A stretch of DNA of 64,000 bases, taken from contig CAWJNN010000063.1 in assembly GCA_963844115.1 (NCBI GenBank), positions 14,349-78,348 of the forward strand, given 5' to 3'. Positions within the stretch are counted from its first letter, which is position 1, and the number at the start of each line of letters is the position of its first letter. Position numbers and translations under genes: made by a program. Origin of the DNA: CS4-C045 sp963844115. Lineage in GTDB: Bacteria; Planctomycetota; Planctomycetia; Pirellulales; UBA7805. This document shows positions 9,048 to 13,845 of this stretch, in pieces. Below the pieces are notes generated by a model. The model was not told where the DNA came from and ran no database searches. It worked only from the letters and a program-made list of their open reading frames with translations.

Positions 9048-9122
9048 GGTGACCGATGGGAGTTGAACCCATACCTCCTGCTTCACAGGCAGGCGTGCAG
9101 AAACCGCTACACCACGGACACC
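9048..9122 (-). tRNA. tRNA-His (anticodon GTG)
   Basis: Acceptor GTGTCCG, D stem GTGT/GCAC, anticodon loop CTGTGAA in CCTGC/GCAGG, T arm ATGGG-TTCAACT-CCCAT. A G at position -1 and C73 are present as His identity requires. One T-T mismatch lies in the acceptor. Confidence 0.85.
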
Positions 9123-9136
9123 ATAATTTCAGTCAG

Positions 9137-9221
9137 CGGAAGGCGCGGGAGTTGAACCCGCAAGGCCGTTAAGCTCGACCGGCTTCCAACCGGCTCCCGT
9201 CACCAATCGGGTAGCCCTTCC
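9137..9221 (-). tRNA. tRNA-Ser (anticodon GGA)
   Basis: 85 nt class II tRNA with a long variable arm; acceptor GGAAGGG/GCCTTCC with one mismatch at its base, anticodon loop TTGGAAG, T arm GCGGG-TTCAACT-CCCGC, G73. Confidence 0.8.
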
Positions 9222-9234
9222 GTATTTCCATCAG

Positions 9235-9306
9235 TAGCTCAACCAGGACTCGAACCCGGAACACCTCGTTAGAAGCAAGGAATGATGTCCATTTCACCAT
9301 CGAGCC
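9235..9306 (-). tRNA. tRNA-Arg (anticodon TCT)
   Basis: 72 nt; acceptor GGCTCGA/TTGAGCT, D stem GTGA/TCAT, anticodon stem CCTTG/CGAGG with loop CTTCTAA, T arm CCGGG-TTCGAGT-CCTGG. Confidence 0.85.
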
Positions 9307-9313
9307 GCATCAG

Positions 9314-9399
9314 CGGAAGGCATGGGATTTGAACCCACATGACCCGAGGGTCGCACGGTTTAGCAAACCGGCCCGGCTAGCCGTATCCGGCTACCTTCC
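9314..9399 (-). tRNA. tRNA-Ser (anticodon GCT)
   Basis: 86 nt class II; acceptor GGAAGGT/GCCTTCC, anticodon loop TTGCTAA, long variable arm, T arm GTGGG-TTCAAAT-CCCAT, G73. Confidence 0.8.
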
Positions 9400-9411
9400 G
9401 AAATCTGTCAG

Positions 9412-9502
9412 TGGAGTCACGGGGAATTGAACCCACGCCATTTCCAGAAAACAGGGCCGCCATGCCATAGTCCCGGTGCTGCCGGGATTGGACCATGACC
9501 CC
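9412..9502 (-). tRNA. tRNA-like, possibly Gln (CTG), with a type B insert in the D loop
   Basis: 91 nt. The acceptor GGGGTCA/TGACTCC is sound. The D arm starts GTCCAAT as in Gln-type tRNAs, but the loop holds the palindrome at 9471-9487. A CTG anticodon is possible in a stem CTGTT/AATGG, but spacing is abnormal and the T stem has two mismatches. Confidence 0.45.
9471..9487. repeat. type B palindromic insert in a D loop
   Basis: TCCCGG...CCGGGA foldback of 17 nt. Five more copies lie at 10505, 10814, 10971, 11420 and 11620, all inside tRNA-like genes. Confidence 0.55.
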
Positions 9503-9503
9503 G

Positions 9504-9665
9504 TTAGTTTTCAGCATTTGAGTCGAGCCGCTGACGATCCCGAATCTCCCTTTCATCTTTGGCTTTGAATCGACCTTTTGCATTTCCCATCCACCGAAAC
9601 GGCGTACACATTGTGCAGCGCACGGTACGTCGTCGTTTGCCAGCGGTTTTCCGTCTGCGACTCAT
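9504..9665 (-). CDS. 53-residue basic Cys-containing protein inside the tRNA array
   Basis: The frame starts at the ATG at 9665 (MSRRRKTAGKRRR) and ends at 9504, filling the one gap of the array that lacks tRNAs. It is very basic and carries one CxxC (CTMC) followed by FRWMGNAKGRFKAKDEREIRD. This resembles a class of tiny conserved bacterial proteins with a CxxC-PxK-x-GW pattern that I have no name for. One CxxC could be half of a shared zinc site. It could act with the nearby HNH protein or bind RNA, but no function is known. Confidence 0.55.
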   Translation of the reverse strand: MSRRRKTAGKRRRTVRCTMCTPFRWMGNAKGRFKAKDEREIRDRQRLDSNAEN

Positions 9666-9667
9666 AG

Positions 9668-9738
9668 TGGAGCGCCGGGGAATCGAACCCCGATTACCTG
9701 GGTGCAAGCCAAGTGTCTTCCCGTTAGACCAGCGTCCC
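9668..9738 (-). tRNA. tRNA-Ala (anticodon TGC)
   Basis: 71 nt; acceptor GGGACGC/GCGCTCC with one A-C mismatch, D stem GTCT/AGAC, anticodon loop CTTGCAC, T arm CGGGG-TTCGATT-CCCCG. A G3-T70 pair is present, consistent with Ala identity. Confidence 0.8.
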
Positions 9739-9750
9739 GTTTTTCTCAAG

Positions 9751-9821
9751 AGGTCCGTCCGGGAATTGAACCCGGTCTTCCGCCTTACCACGGCGGCGTG
9801 CGGCCGAAACACCTACAGACC
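9751..9821 (-). tRNA. tRNA-Thr (anticodon GGT)
   Basis: 71 nt; acceptor GGTCTGT/ACGGACC, D stem GTGT/GCAC, anticodon stem CCGCC/GGCGG with loop GTGGTAA, T arm CCGGG-TTCAATT-CCCGG, T73. Confidence 0.85.
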
Positions 9822-9833
9822 ATTCGCTTCGAG

Positions 9834-9908
9834 TGATCCCGGATGGAGTCGAACCAGCACTTCCTGTCACGTCGCGGCAGGCCGTCTTCGCCGTTGGACC
9901 ACGGGATC
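9834..9908 (-). tRNA. tRNA, isotype unresolved (anticodon loop expanded)
   Basis: 75 nt. Acceptor GATCCCG/CGGGATC is perfect, and D and T arms are recognisable. The anticodon stem CCTG/CAGG closes an 11-nt loop, four bases longer than normal, with no clear T33-anticodon-purine pattern. Confidence 0.5.
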
Positions 9909-9921
9909 ATTTTCTTGTTAG

Positions 9922-10028
9922 TGACCGAGGCAGGAGTCGAACCTGCAAAATCGCCACGCTCTGGGCACCGATCGGCCATGGATGGCCGGATTGGTCCATG
10001 ACCGCTTTGCCTGTTTGCGTACTCGGCC
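9922..10028 (-). tRNA. tRNA-like, probably Leu, with a type A insert in the anticodon region
   Basis: 107 nt. Acceptor GGCCGAG/CTCGGTC, D arm TA-CGC...GCG as in the Leu(CAA) gene of this array, T arm GCAGG-TTCGACT-CCTGC. The palindrome at 9963-9996 occupies the anticodon region. A CAG triplet directly 3' of it could be the disrupted Leu anticodon. Confidence 0.5.
9963..9996. repeat. type A palindromic insert, copy 3
   Basis: GGGCACCGATC ... GGATTGGTC with an inner CGGCCATGGATGGCCG hairpin. The outer bases match copy 5 (11246-11277) while the inner hairpin differs but still pairs. Confidence 0.6.
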
Positions 10029-10054
10029 GTGTTGTCTTATTTCGCTCCGCTCAA

Positions 10055-10119
10055 TGGCGGGTCCGGGGGTCGCACCCGGCCTTTCAGGCTTATGAGGCCC
10101 GAATGAGCACTGGCCCACC
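10055..10119 (-). tRNA. tRNA-Met (anticodon CAT) with a shortened D arm
   Basis: 65 nt. Acceptor GGTGGGC/ACCCGCC with one mismatch, anticodon stem CGGGC/GCCTG with loop CTCATAA, T arm CCGGG-TGCGACC-CCCGG. Only about 11 nt lie between the acceptor and the anticodon stem, so no normal D arm forms. Confidence 0.5.
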
Positions 10120-10125
10120 CGCAAG

Positions 10126-10195
10126 TTGCAGATCCCGGTATCGAACCGGGCTCACCGGCCTTATGAAAGCCAGTTGGGCACCTGCCGCATCTGCA
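10126..10195 (-). tRNA. tRNA-Met (anticodon CAT), small D arm
   Basis: 70 nt; acceptor TGCAGAT/ATCTGCA is perfect, anticodon loop TTCATAA, T arm CCCGG-TTCGATA-CCGGG. The D arm can form only GGC/GCC. It could also be an Ile-type CAT tRNA. Confidence 0.65.
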
Positions 10196-10210
10196 ATCGT
10201 GTTTTCGAAG

Positions 10211-10294
10211 TAGCCAAGGCGAGAGTCGAACTCGCACGCCCTTGCGGGCACGACGGTCTGAACGTCGCGTGTATCCCAGTTCCACCACTTGGCC
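10211..10294 (-). tRNA. tRNA-Leu (anticodon CAG)
   Basis: 84 nt class II; acceptor GGCCAAG/CTTGGCT, anticodon stem CGACG/CGTCG with loop TTCAGAC, long variable arm, T arm GCGAG-TTCGACT-CTCGC, A73. Confidence 0.88.
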
Positions 10295-10302
10295 ATAGTC
10301 AG

Positions 10303-10379
10303 CAGCCCGTACGGGAGTCGAACCCACAGACCATCACGAAGGTTTGAGCTTCGTCGCTTTTCCGTTTGCGTACCGTGCC
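10303..10379 (-). tRNA. tRNA-Leu (anticodon CAA)
   Basis: 77 nt; D arm TA-CGC...GCG, anticodon stem CGAAG/CTTCG with loop CTCAAAC, variable loop of 9, T arm GTGGG-TTCGACT-CCCGT. The acceptor GGCACGG/ACGGGCT has two mismatches. Confidence 0.7.
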
Positions 10380-10390
10380 ATGTTGTTAAG

Positions 10391-10465
10391 CACCCCCGAT
10401 CGGATTTGAACCGACGATCTCCTGCGTGACAGGCAGGCGAGCACTCCAGGCTGCTCCACGAGGGC
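10391..10465 (-). tRNA. tRNA-Asp (anticodon GTC)
   Basis: 75 nt; acceptor GCCCTCG/CGGGGGT, D stem GAGC/GCTC, anticodon stem CCTGC/GCAGG with loop CTGTCAC, T arm GTCGG-TTCAAAT-CCGAT, G73 as Asp requires. Confidence 0.88.
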
Positions 10466-10480
10466 ATGTTGTTTTTCGAG

Positions 10481-10559
10481 TGGCTCAGGTGGGATTTGAA
10501 CCCATCCCGCAGTGCCGGGAGTCCTAAGCCAAGGTGGTCTGCCAGTTGCCTACCGAGCC
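10481..10559 (-). tRNA. tRNA-like, possibly Leu (TAG), with a type B insert
   Basis: 79 nt. Acceptor GGCTCGG/CTGAGCC and T arm are fine. A loop CTTAGGA would give TAG, but the 3' half of the anticodon stem is replaced by the palindrome at 10505-10520. Confidence 0.45.
10505..10520. repeat. type B palindromic insert, anticodon stem/variable region
   Basis: On the plus strand TCCCG and CGGGA arms around a short loop. It sits directly after the anticodon loop of the tRNA-like gene, as in the Gln-type gene at 10947. Confidence 0.5.
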
Positions 10560-10573
10560 GATTGTTTTGTTAG

Positions 10574-10668
10574 TACCCAGAGCAGGAGTCGAACCTGCAA
10601 ACGCTCGCCGACCAACGCTACGCGTCGGTGCCCGAGCCGAGCCGCTCTGCCTGTTGGCGTATCTGGGC
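10574..10668 (-). tRNA. tRNA-like, Leu-type scaffold, with a type A insert in the anticodon loop
   Basis: 95 nt. Acceptor GCCCAGA/TCTGGGT, D arm TA-CGC...GCG and T arm GCAGG-TTCGACT-CCTGC are good. The stem GCTCG/CGAGC closes a loop of about 30 nt that contains the palindrome at 10610-10633, so the insert sits where an intron would. Confidence 0.5.
10610..10633. repeat. type A palindromic insert, copy 4
   Basis: ACCGACGC pairs with GCGTTGGT over 8 bp around GTA when read on the minus strand; it is flanked by GGGC and CGG. Confidence 0.6.
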
Positions 10669-10686
10669 GCGTTGTCGTAACCAAAG

Positions 10687-10759
10687 TAGTCCTGGGTGGA
10701 CTCGAACCACCGGTCGTCTCCTTGTAAGGGAGCTGCCTTCGCCGCTAGGCCACAGGACC
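10687..10759 (-). tRNA. tRNA-Val (anticodon TAC)
   Basis: 73 nt; acceptor GGTCCTG/CAGGACT, D stem GCCT/AGGC, anticodon loop CTTACAA, T arm GGTGG-TTCGAGT-CCACC, A73. Confidence 0.85.
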
Positions 10760-10771
10760 ATGTTGTTTCAG

Positions 10772-10844
10772 TGGACTCACCGAGAGTTGCACTCGGATTT
10801 TCGGCGTGCGGAGTCCCGTGCTGCCGGGATTGGACGATAAGCCC
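10772..10844 (-). tRNA. tRNA-like with a type B insert in the D arm; anticodon arm missing
   Basis: 73 nt. Acceptor GGGCTTA/TGAGTCC and T arm CCGAG-TGCAACT-CTCGG pair. The D arm GTCCAAT...GGAC contains the palindrome at 10814-10829 and only about 15 nt remain for an anticodon arm. No anticodon is readable, so it is probably non-functional. Confidence 0.4.
10814..10829. repeat. type B palindromic insert in a D arm
   Basis: TCCCG...CGGGA foldback; the same insertion point (after GTCCAAT) as in the tRNA-like gene at 9412. Confidence 0.5.
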
Positions 10845-10856
10845 ATCATTTCCAAG

Positions 10857-10940
10857 CGGAAGCCGAGGGACTCGAACCCCCAAGCGGTTGCGCCGCCGGC
10901 TGTTTTCAAAACAGCGTCCTCATCCAGCCGGATGACTTCC
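10857..10940 (-). tRNA. tRNA-Ser (anticodon TGA)
   Basis: 84 nt class II; acceptor GGAAGTC/GGCTTCC, anticodon stem GCTGT/ACAGC with loop TTTGAAA, long variable arm, T arm GGGGG-TTCGAGT-CCCTC, G73. Confidence 0.87.
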
Positions 10941-10946
10941 GTTGAG

Positions 10947-11027
10947 CTGCGGGAGTTGGAATCGAACCAATCCCGGCGCGCCGGGAGTTCAGAGCCAGGC
11001 GTCACTACCAACAGCAACTACCCCGCA
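10947..11027 (-). tRNA. tRNA-Gln (anticodon CTG) with a type B insert
   Basis: 81 nt. The scaffold TGCGGGG-TA-GTTG...TGAC and loop CTCTGAA match the intact Gln(TTG) gene at 11075. The 3' half of its anticodon stem and variable loop are replaced by the palindrome at 10971-10986. G73 is kept. Confidence 0.55.
10971..10986. repeat. type B palindromic insert in Gln tRNA
   Basis: A perfect 16-nt palindrome, TCCCGGCG/CGCCGGGA. Comparison with the sister Gln gene shows it replaces the 3' anticodon strand and variable loop. Confidence 0.6.
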
Positions 11028-11074
11028 TAGTTCTGGTTTCACGACACACGTTTTTATGCACGGTTCGCATCGAG

Positions 11075-11149
11075 CTGCGGGGGCAGGACTCGAACCTGCG
11101 GACACGTGGTTCAAAGCCACGTATTTCTACCGACAGAAACTACCCCGCA
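11075..11149 (-). tRNA. tRNA-Gln (anticodon TTG)
   Basis: 75 nt; acceptor TGCGGGG/CCCCGCA, D stem GTTT/AAAT, anticodon stem CGTGG/CCACG with loop CTTTGAA, T arm GCAGG-TTCGAGT-CCTGC, G73. Confidence 0.9.
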
Positions 11150-11154
11150 TCGAG

Positions 11155-11226
11155 AGTGTCCTGTGGGAGTCGAACCCACCTCGCCGGGTTGGAAGCCCGG
11201 TGCCTTTGCCGCTCGGCCAAGGACAC
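11155..11226 (-). tRNA. tRNA-Gly (anticodon TCC)
   Basis: 72 nt; acceptor GTGTCCT/AGGACAC, anticodon stem CCGGG/CCCGG with loop CTTCCAA, T arm GTGGG-TTCGACT-CCCAC, T73. Confidence 0.87.
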
Positions 11227-11245
11227 GTTTCGTAAGGCGGAAGGC

Positions 11246-11277
11246 GACCAATCCGACATCCGTGTCGATCGGTGCCC
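11246..11277. repeat. type A palindromic insert, copy 5
   Basis: On the minus strand GGGCACCGATC...GGATTGGTC with an inner GACA/TGTC stem. Its ends are identical to copy 3. Confidence 0.6.
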
Positions 11278-11310
11278 GGAGTCGAACTCTCAAGGCTTAT
11301 CGCTCGACCC

Positions 11311-11335
11311 GGGCACCGACTGCGCAGCGTTGGTC
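11311..11335. repeat. type A palindromic insert, copy 6
   Basis: GGGCACCGAC-TGCGCA-GCGTTGGTC; it shares its inner GCGTTGGTC arm with copy 4. Confidence 0.6.
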
Positions 11336-11380
11336 GCGAGGCGGCTGCCGTCGCCAATCGGCTTGCCCTTCCGAATTGAG

Positions 11381-11464
11381 CTGCGGAGGCAGGAATCGAA
11401 CCTGCGTCGAAGCGATTAATCCCGTGCGCCGGGACCCTCCCGTACCAACACGGGACCCACCGCA
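11381..11464 (-). tRNA. tRNA-like with a type B insert, isotype unresolved (Asn-like 3' half)
   Basis: 84 nt. Acceptor TGCGGTG/CTCCGCA (one mismatch), D stem TCCC/GGGA, T arm GCAGG-TTCGATT-CCTGC, G73. The palindrome at 11420-11434 breaks the anticodon arm. The remaining TTAATCGC could be the 3' half of an Asn anticodon arm. Confidence 0.4.
11420..11434. repeat. type B palindromic insert in an anticodon arm
   Basis: TCCCG...CGGGA arms around a 5-nt loop inside the tRNA-like gene at 11381. Confidence 0.5.
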
Positions 11465-11473
11465 TCGTTTCAG

Positions 11474-11547
11474 TCAGGACGGCTGGATTTGAACCAGCGA
11501 TCTCGTGCTCCCGGGGCACGCGGAATGCCAGGCTTTCCTACGTCCTG
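11474..11547 (-). tRNA. tRNA-Pro (anticodon CGG)
   Basis: 74 nt; acceptor CAGGACG/CGTCCTG, D stem GGAA/TTCC, anticodon stem CGTGC/GCACG with loop CCCGGGA (C33 instead of T33), T arm GCTGG-TTCAAAT-CCAGC, A73. Confidence 0.8.
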
Positions 11548-11562
11548 AGTTTGAGAGCGCCC

Positions 11563-11584
11563 GACCACCCTGCGGGCGGTGCCC
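11563..11584. repeat. type A palindromic insert, copy 7
   Basis: Minus strand GGGCACCGCCC-GCA-GGGTGGTC, the same sequence as copy 1 at 8189. It lies directly after TTCGACTCC of the tRNA T arm, as does copy 5. Confidence 0.6.
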
Positions 11585-11619
11585 GGAGTCGAACCCACAC
11601 TTCCGCCATGGCAAGGCAG

Positions 11620-11634
11620 TCCCGGCTGCCGGGA
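11620..11634. repeat. type B palindromic insert in a D arm
   Basis: TCCCGG-CTG-CCGGGA, a perfect 6-bp stem, in the D arm of the Gly(GCC) gene. Confidence 0.5.
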
Positions 11635-11678
11635 CATCATGCGCGCTTGTCGTTTGTTAGATTGCCAAAGATCAAAAG

Positions 11679-11749
11679 AGCACCAGGCGGGAATCGAACC
11701 CACGTCGCCGCGTTACGAAGGCGGTATCTTGCCGCTAGACGACCAGTGC
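11679..11749 (-). tRNA. tRNA-Thr (anticodon CGT)
   Basis: 71 nt; acceptor GCACTGG/CTGGTGC, D stem GTCT/AGAT, anticodon stem CCGCC/CGCGG (one mismatch) with loop TTCGTAA, T arm GTGGG-TTCGATT-CCCGC, T73. Confidence 0.82.
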
Positions 11750-11764
11750 TTGTCCGTGGCGGCG

Positions 11765-11817
11765 CCGACGTTCGATCTCGATTTGAACGGCCGTTCAAAC
11801 CAGCGACTGGACGTCGG
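11765..11817. repeat. nested palindrome in the array spacer
   Basis: The core 11782-11799 is a perfect 18-bp palindrome (TTTGAACGG/CCGTTCAAA). Outer arms CCGACGT and ACGTCGG pair around it. It may be a head-to-head relic of two T arms (GGTTCAAA) or a binding site. Confidence 0.5.
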
Positions 11818-11830
11818 ACATCCGCGTTAG

Positions 11831-11903
11831 TGGGACCACAGGGACTTGAACCCTGACCTCACCGGTTAAGAGCCAGGGATGCTGCCGCTAACACCTCGGT
11901 CCC
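11831..11903 (-). tRNA. tRNA-Lys (anticodon CTT)
   Basis: 73 nt; acceptor GGGACCG/TGGTCCC, D stem GTGT/GCAT, anticodon loop CTCTTAA, T arm CAGGG-TTCAAGT-CCCTG, A73. Confidence 0.83.
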
Positions 11904-11927
11904 GTGTTGTTGTTTGTCTTCATCGAA

Positions 11928-12001
11928 TCGGCGCGGTGGGAGTTGAACCCACGACCTGCGTCTTATAAGGACGCCGCTCTCACCGCCTGAGCTACGCGCC
12001 A
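11928..12001 (-). tRNA. tRNA-Ile (anticodon TAT)
   Basis: 74 nt; acceptor TGGCGCG/CGCGCCG, D stem GCTC/GAGC, anticodon stem GCGTC/GACGC with loop CTTATAA, T arm GTGGG-TTCAACT-CCCAC. Most bacteria read AUA with a lysidine-modified CAT tRNA, so a TAT tRNA is unusual. Confidence 0.85.
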
Positions 12002-12010
12002 GCGGTAAAG

Positions 12011-12081
12011 TGAGGCCGGTAGGATTTGAACCCATCCTGCGGATTAAAAGTCCGCTGGGACTGCCGTTACACCACGACCCC
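12011..12081 (-). tRNA. tRNA-Lys (anticodon TTT)
   Basis: 71 nt; acceptor GGGGTCG/CGGCCTC, anticodon stem GCGGA/TCCGC with loop CTTTTAA, T arm ATGGG-TTCAAAT-CCTAC. The D stem is weak (GTGT/GTCC). Confidence 0.78.
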
Positions 12082-12162
12082 ATCGTTGGTCGGGCGTATC
12101 GGTTTCAATCGCCGATGAATCGACATGTTGTTGTTCCCTTTGGTTCACAGTGTTTGTTCGAG

Positions 12163-12234
12163 TGGTAGCCCTGAGAATTGAACTCAGCGCGGCCCGGTTA
12201 TCAGCCGAGCATGGGCCACCAGCCCTCGACTACC
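12163..12234 (-). tRNA. tRNA-Ile (anticodon GAT)
   Basis: 72 nt; acceptor GGTAGTC/GGCTACC, D stem GGGC/GCCC, anticodon stem CTCGG/CCGGG with loop CTGATAA, T arm CTGAG-TTCAATT-CTCAG, A73. Confidence 0.82.
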
Positions 12235-12242
12235 ATTTCAAG

Positions 12243-12315
12243 TCGGGCACCTCGGAGTCGAACCGAAACCCTCCTGTTCCCAAAACAGGCGTGCTCCCAT
12301 CTGCACCTCTGCCCG
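12243..12315 (-). tRNA. tRNA-Pro (anticodon TGG)
   Basis: 73 nt; D stem GTGC/GCAC, anticodon stem CCTGT/ACAGG with loop TTTGGGA, T arm TTCGG-TTCGACT-CCGAG, acceptor CGGGCAG/GTGCCCG with one mismatch. C1-G72 fits Pro identity. Confidence 0.83.
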
Positions 12316-12327
12316 AGTTTTCTCAAG

Positions 12328-12400
12328 CACCCCGTAGGGGAATCGAACCCCTATCTGCGGATTGAAAAACCGCGATCCTGAACCGTTAGACGAACGGGGC
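12328..12400 (-). tRNA. tRNA-Glu (anticodon TTC)
   Basis: 73 nt; acceptor GCCCCGT/ACGGGGT, anticodon loop TTTTCAA, T arm AGGGG-TTCGATT-CCCCT, G73. Confidence 0.85.
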
Positions 12401-12430
12401 ATGTTGTCTGTGCGCACCGCTGAGCGCAAG

Positions 12431-12501
12431 TGGGCTGGGAGGTGCTCGAACCCTCGTCTCCTGGTCTTCAGCCAGCGCTATACCCTCTCAGCTACCAGCC
12501 C
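12431..12501 (-). tRNA. tRNA-Phe (anticodon GAA), first gene of the array
   Basis: 71 nt; acceptor GGGCTGG/CCAGCCC, D stem GCTG/TAGC, anticodon loop CTGAAGA, A73. The T arm has an A at position 61 so its closing pair is lost. It lies immediately after the leader hairpin. Confidence 0.75.
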
Positions 12502-12523
12502 ATAAGGTTGTCGTAAGTCCACG

Positions 12524-12558
12524 AAAAAAGGCCCGATGTCCTTGTGACACCGGGCCTT
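12524..12558 (-). terminator. intrinsic terminator/attenuator-like hairpin just before the tRNA array
   Basis: On the minus strand AAGGCCCGGTGT and ACATCGGGCCTT pair (12 positions, one mismatch) around a 7-nt loop and are followed by a T run. It stands 23 bases before the first tRNA. It may end transcription from the aldo/keto reductase side or act as an attenuator of the array. A TATGAT box (minus strand, about 12595-12600) upstream of it would be a fitting -10. The rest of 12559-12951 shows nothing I can name. Confidence 0.6.
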
Positions 12559-12951
12559 GGAAAGGCGTTCGTTTGGGTGTCACAAGCGCAAAGGATCATA
12601 CGGGGGCAGATTCGCGGCTTGCGCGAAGGAGCCCGTACAATCTGTGCGTTCTTGTATCAAACTGATTCGTAAGTAGGTCATTGCAGTGTCTCAGTTAGCA
12701 GGCGTTCGACTGGCACCATCCAAAGTATCGGCCATTGTCCTTCGCCCTCTGTACGTGATAGACGCTTGTCGTCCCAAATGGTTCACAAAAAAATCGCCAA
12801 CTCGATGGGCACAGAGATGATGGGCACAGAGATATAGATGTGCCAGGCGGCGTTTTATTCCCACCTCTTTACGCGTTCATCCGCCAGATCGCGAGTTTTC
12901 AGTATCGCCGCGAACGTCACCCATGCAAGATAAGGGATTGCATCGCATTTA

Positions 12952-13845
12952 TCACTGATTCAGCGCCGCCACACGCGATACAACCTCTTCGTACAAGTCC
13001 TTCGGCAGGGGGCCTTTATTGGCGGCTGCGAGGTTCTCGGCCAGATGTGTAGGGTCGCAGGTCCCGACGATGGTGGTGTGGCAATGCGGGTGAGAGACGG
13101 TGTAGCGCAAAATCAGCTCCGCGCGTTTCATGCCATCGGGAAGAACCTCGTCGAGTTTCGCCGCCGTCCATATTTCGTTTAGCGCCGGTCGTTGGATTTC
13201 GGCATCGGGGCCGCCGTGCGCGATTCCACCGCGTAGGATGACACCCGCCCCGGATTCGGCGGCTCTCGTGATCAAGTCATGGTGTTGAGGGCCGAGGCAC
13301 GAGTAGGGAATCTGAAACGTGTCGAATACCCCAAGATCAATCAGGTCGGGAAGGTGGGGCAGCGAACTCGAAACACCGATGAACCGGATGATTCCCTGAT
13401 CGCGAAAGTCCTTCAACAGTTCGATCAATCCTTCACGCTGGAGCGTCTCAGCATCGCCTCCGTGGAATTGCAGGACATCAACATGATCCGTCCGTAGACG
13501 CTGGAGGCTGGTGTCGATGTTTCGCTGGATCACTTCCTTCTTCCAAACGTGGTCGATCTGAAGATGATCCTCTTGTTGGGTGTAAACGCAGCCGCACTTG
13601 GTCGCCAGATAGAACTCGCTTCGCCGGGAGCTGATGTATTTGCCGATTCGCTCTTCGCTGATCCCATAGTCGGGCGAGGTGTCGATGAAATTGATACCAG
13701 TATCGAGCACTGCGTTGAGAAACTCGTCGGCAGCTTCCTCGCTGACCACGCGCACGCCCCAAGTCTTAGGCCCGCGAATCCCCATGCTGCCGTAGCCAAG
13801 CTGGGTCACTTGCAGTCCGGTTCGGCCGAGTCTCGTTTTGATCAT
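12952..13845 (-). CDS. aldo/keto reductase
   Basis: The protein has 297 residues and is intact. It is an NADPH-dependent (beta/alpha)8-barrel oxidoreductase for aldehydes or ketones; the substrate is unknown. Catalytic tetrad positions are visible: Asp in FIDTSPDYG, Tyr of the same DYG, Lys in LATKCG and His in VLQFHGG. The start ATG at 13845 has a strong GGAGGAAG ribosome site. That site lies inside the end of the broken E1 gene, which it overlaps by four bases. The neighbouring defence remnants suggest this gene was joined to them by a deletion and is not part of their function. Confidence 0.9.
   Translation of the reverse strand: MIKTRLGRTGLQVTQLGYGSMGIRGPKTWGVRVVSEEAADEFLNAVLDTGINFIDTSPDYGISEERIGKYISSRRSEFYLATKCGCVYTQQEDHLQIDHVWKKEVIQRNIDTSLQRLRTDHVDVLQFHGGDAETLQREGLIELLKDFRDQGIIRFIGVSSSLPHLPDLIDLGVFDTFQIPYSCLGPQHHDLITRAAESGAGVILRGGIAHGGPDAEIQRPALNEIWTAAKLDEVLPDGMKRAELILRYTVSHPHCHTTIVGTCDPTHLAENLAAANKGPLPKDLYEEVVSRVAALNQ

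Larger units (their letters stand above)
11238..11372 (-). tRNA. tRNA-Ser-like gene with two type A inserts (anticodon arm and T stem)
   Basis: 135 nt. The ends GGAAGGG and GCCTTCC-G plus the D region match the Ser(GGA) gene at 9137. One palindrome (11311-11335) interrupts the anticodon arm after CTCGC and another (11246-11277) separates the T loop TTCGACT from the 3' acceptor. The anticodon cannot be fixed; CGA is a guess. Confidence 0.5.
11556..11646 (-). tRNA. tRNA-Gly (anticodon GCC) with type A and type B inserts
   Basis: 91 nt. The anticodon stem CTGCC/GGCGG with loop TTGCCAT gives GCC. The D arm contains the type B palindrome (11620-11634). The T loop TTCGACT is followed after CC by the type A palindrome (11563-11584), which displaces the 3' T stem and acceptor strand (GGCGC). 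It is unlikely to fold unless the inserts are removed. Confidence 0.5.

Noticed and set aside
11501..11520. GTGCTCCCGGGGCACG palindrome in the Pro(CGG) tRNA considered as a type B insert
   Set aside because: It is the normal anticodon stem and loop of the tRNA.
9559..11856. Many plus- and minus-strand frames of 60-130 codons within the tRNA array
   Set aside because: All show peptides derived from GAGTCGAACC-like T arms; only the HNH gene and the 53-residue gene have credible protein features.
7990..12501. Direct-repeat spacing of tRNA T arms as a CRISPR array
   Set aside because: The repeats are T-arm consensus within cloverleafs, the unit lengths follow tRNA sizes, and no cas gene is present.
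12840..13052. 70-codon plus-strand frame before the aldo/keto reductase
   Set aside because: It overlaps the real gene's 3' end and shows no family pattern or ribosome site.
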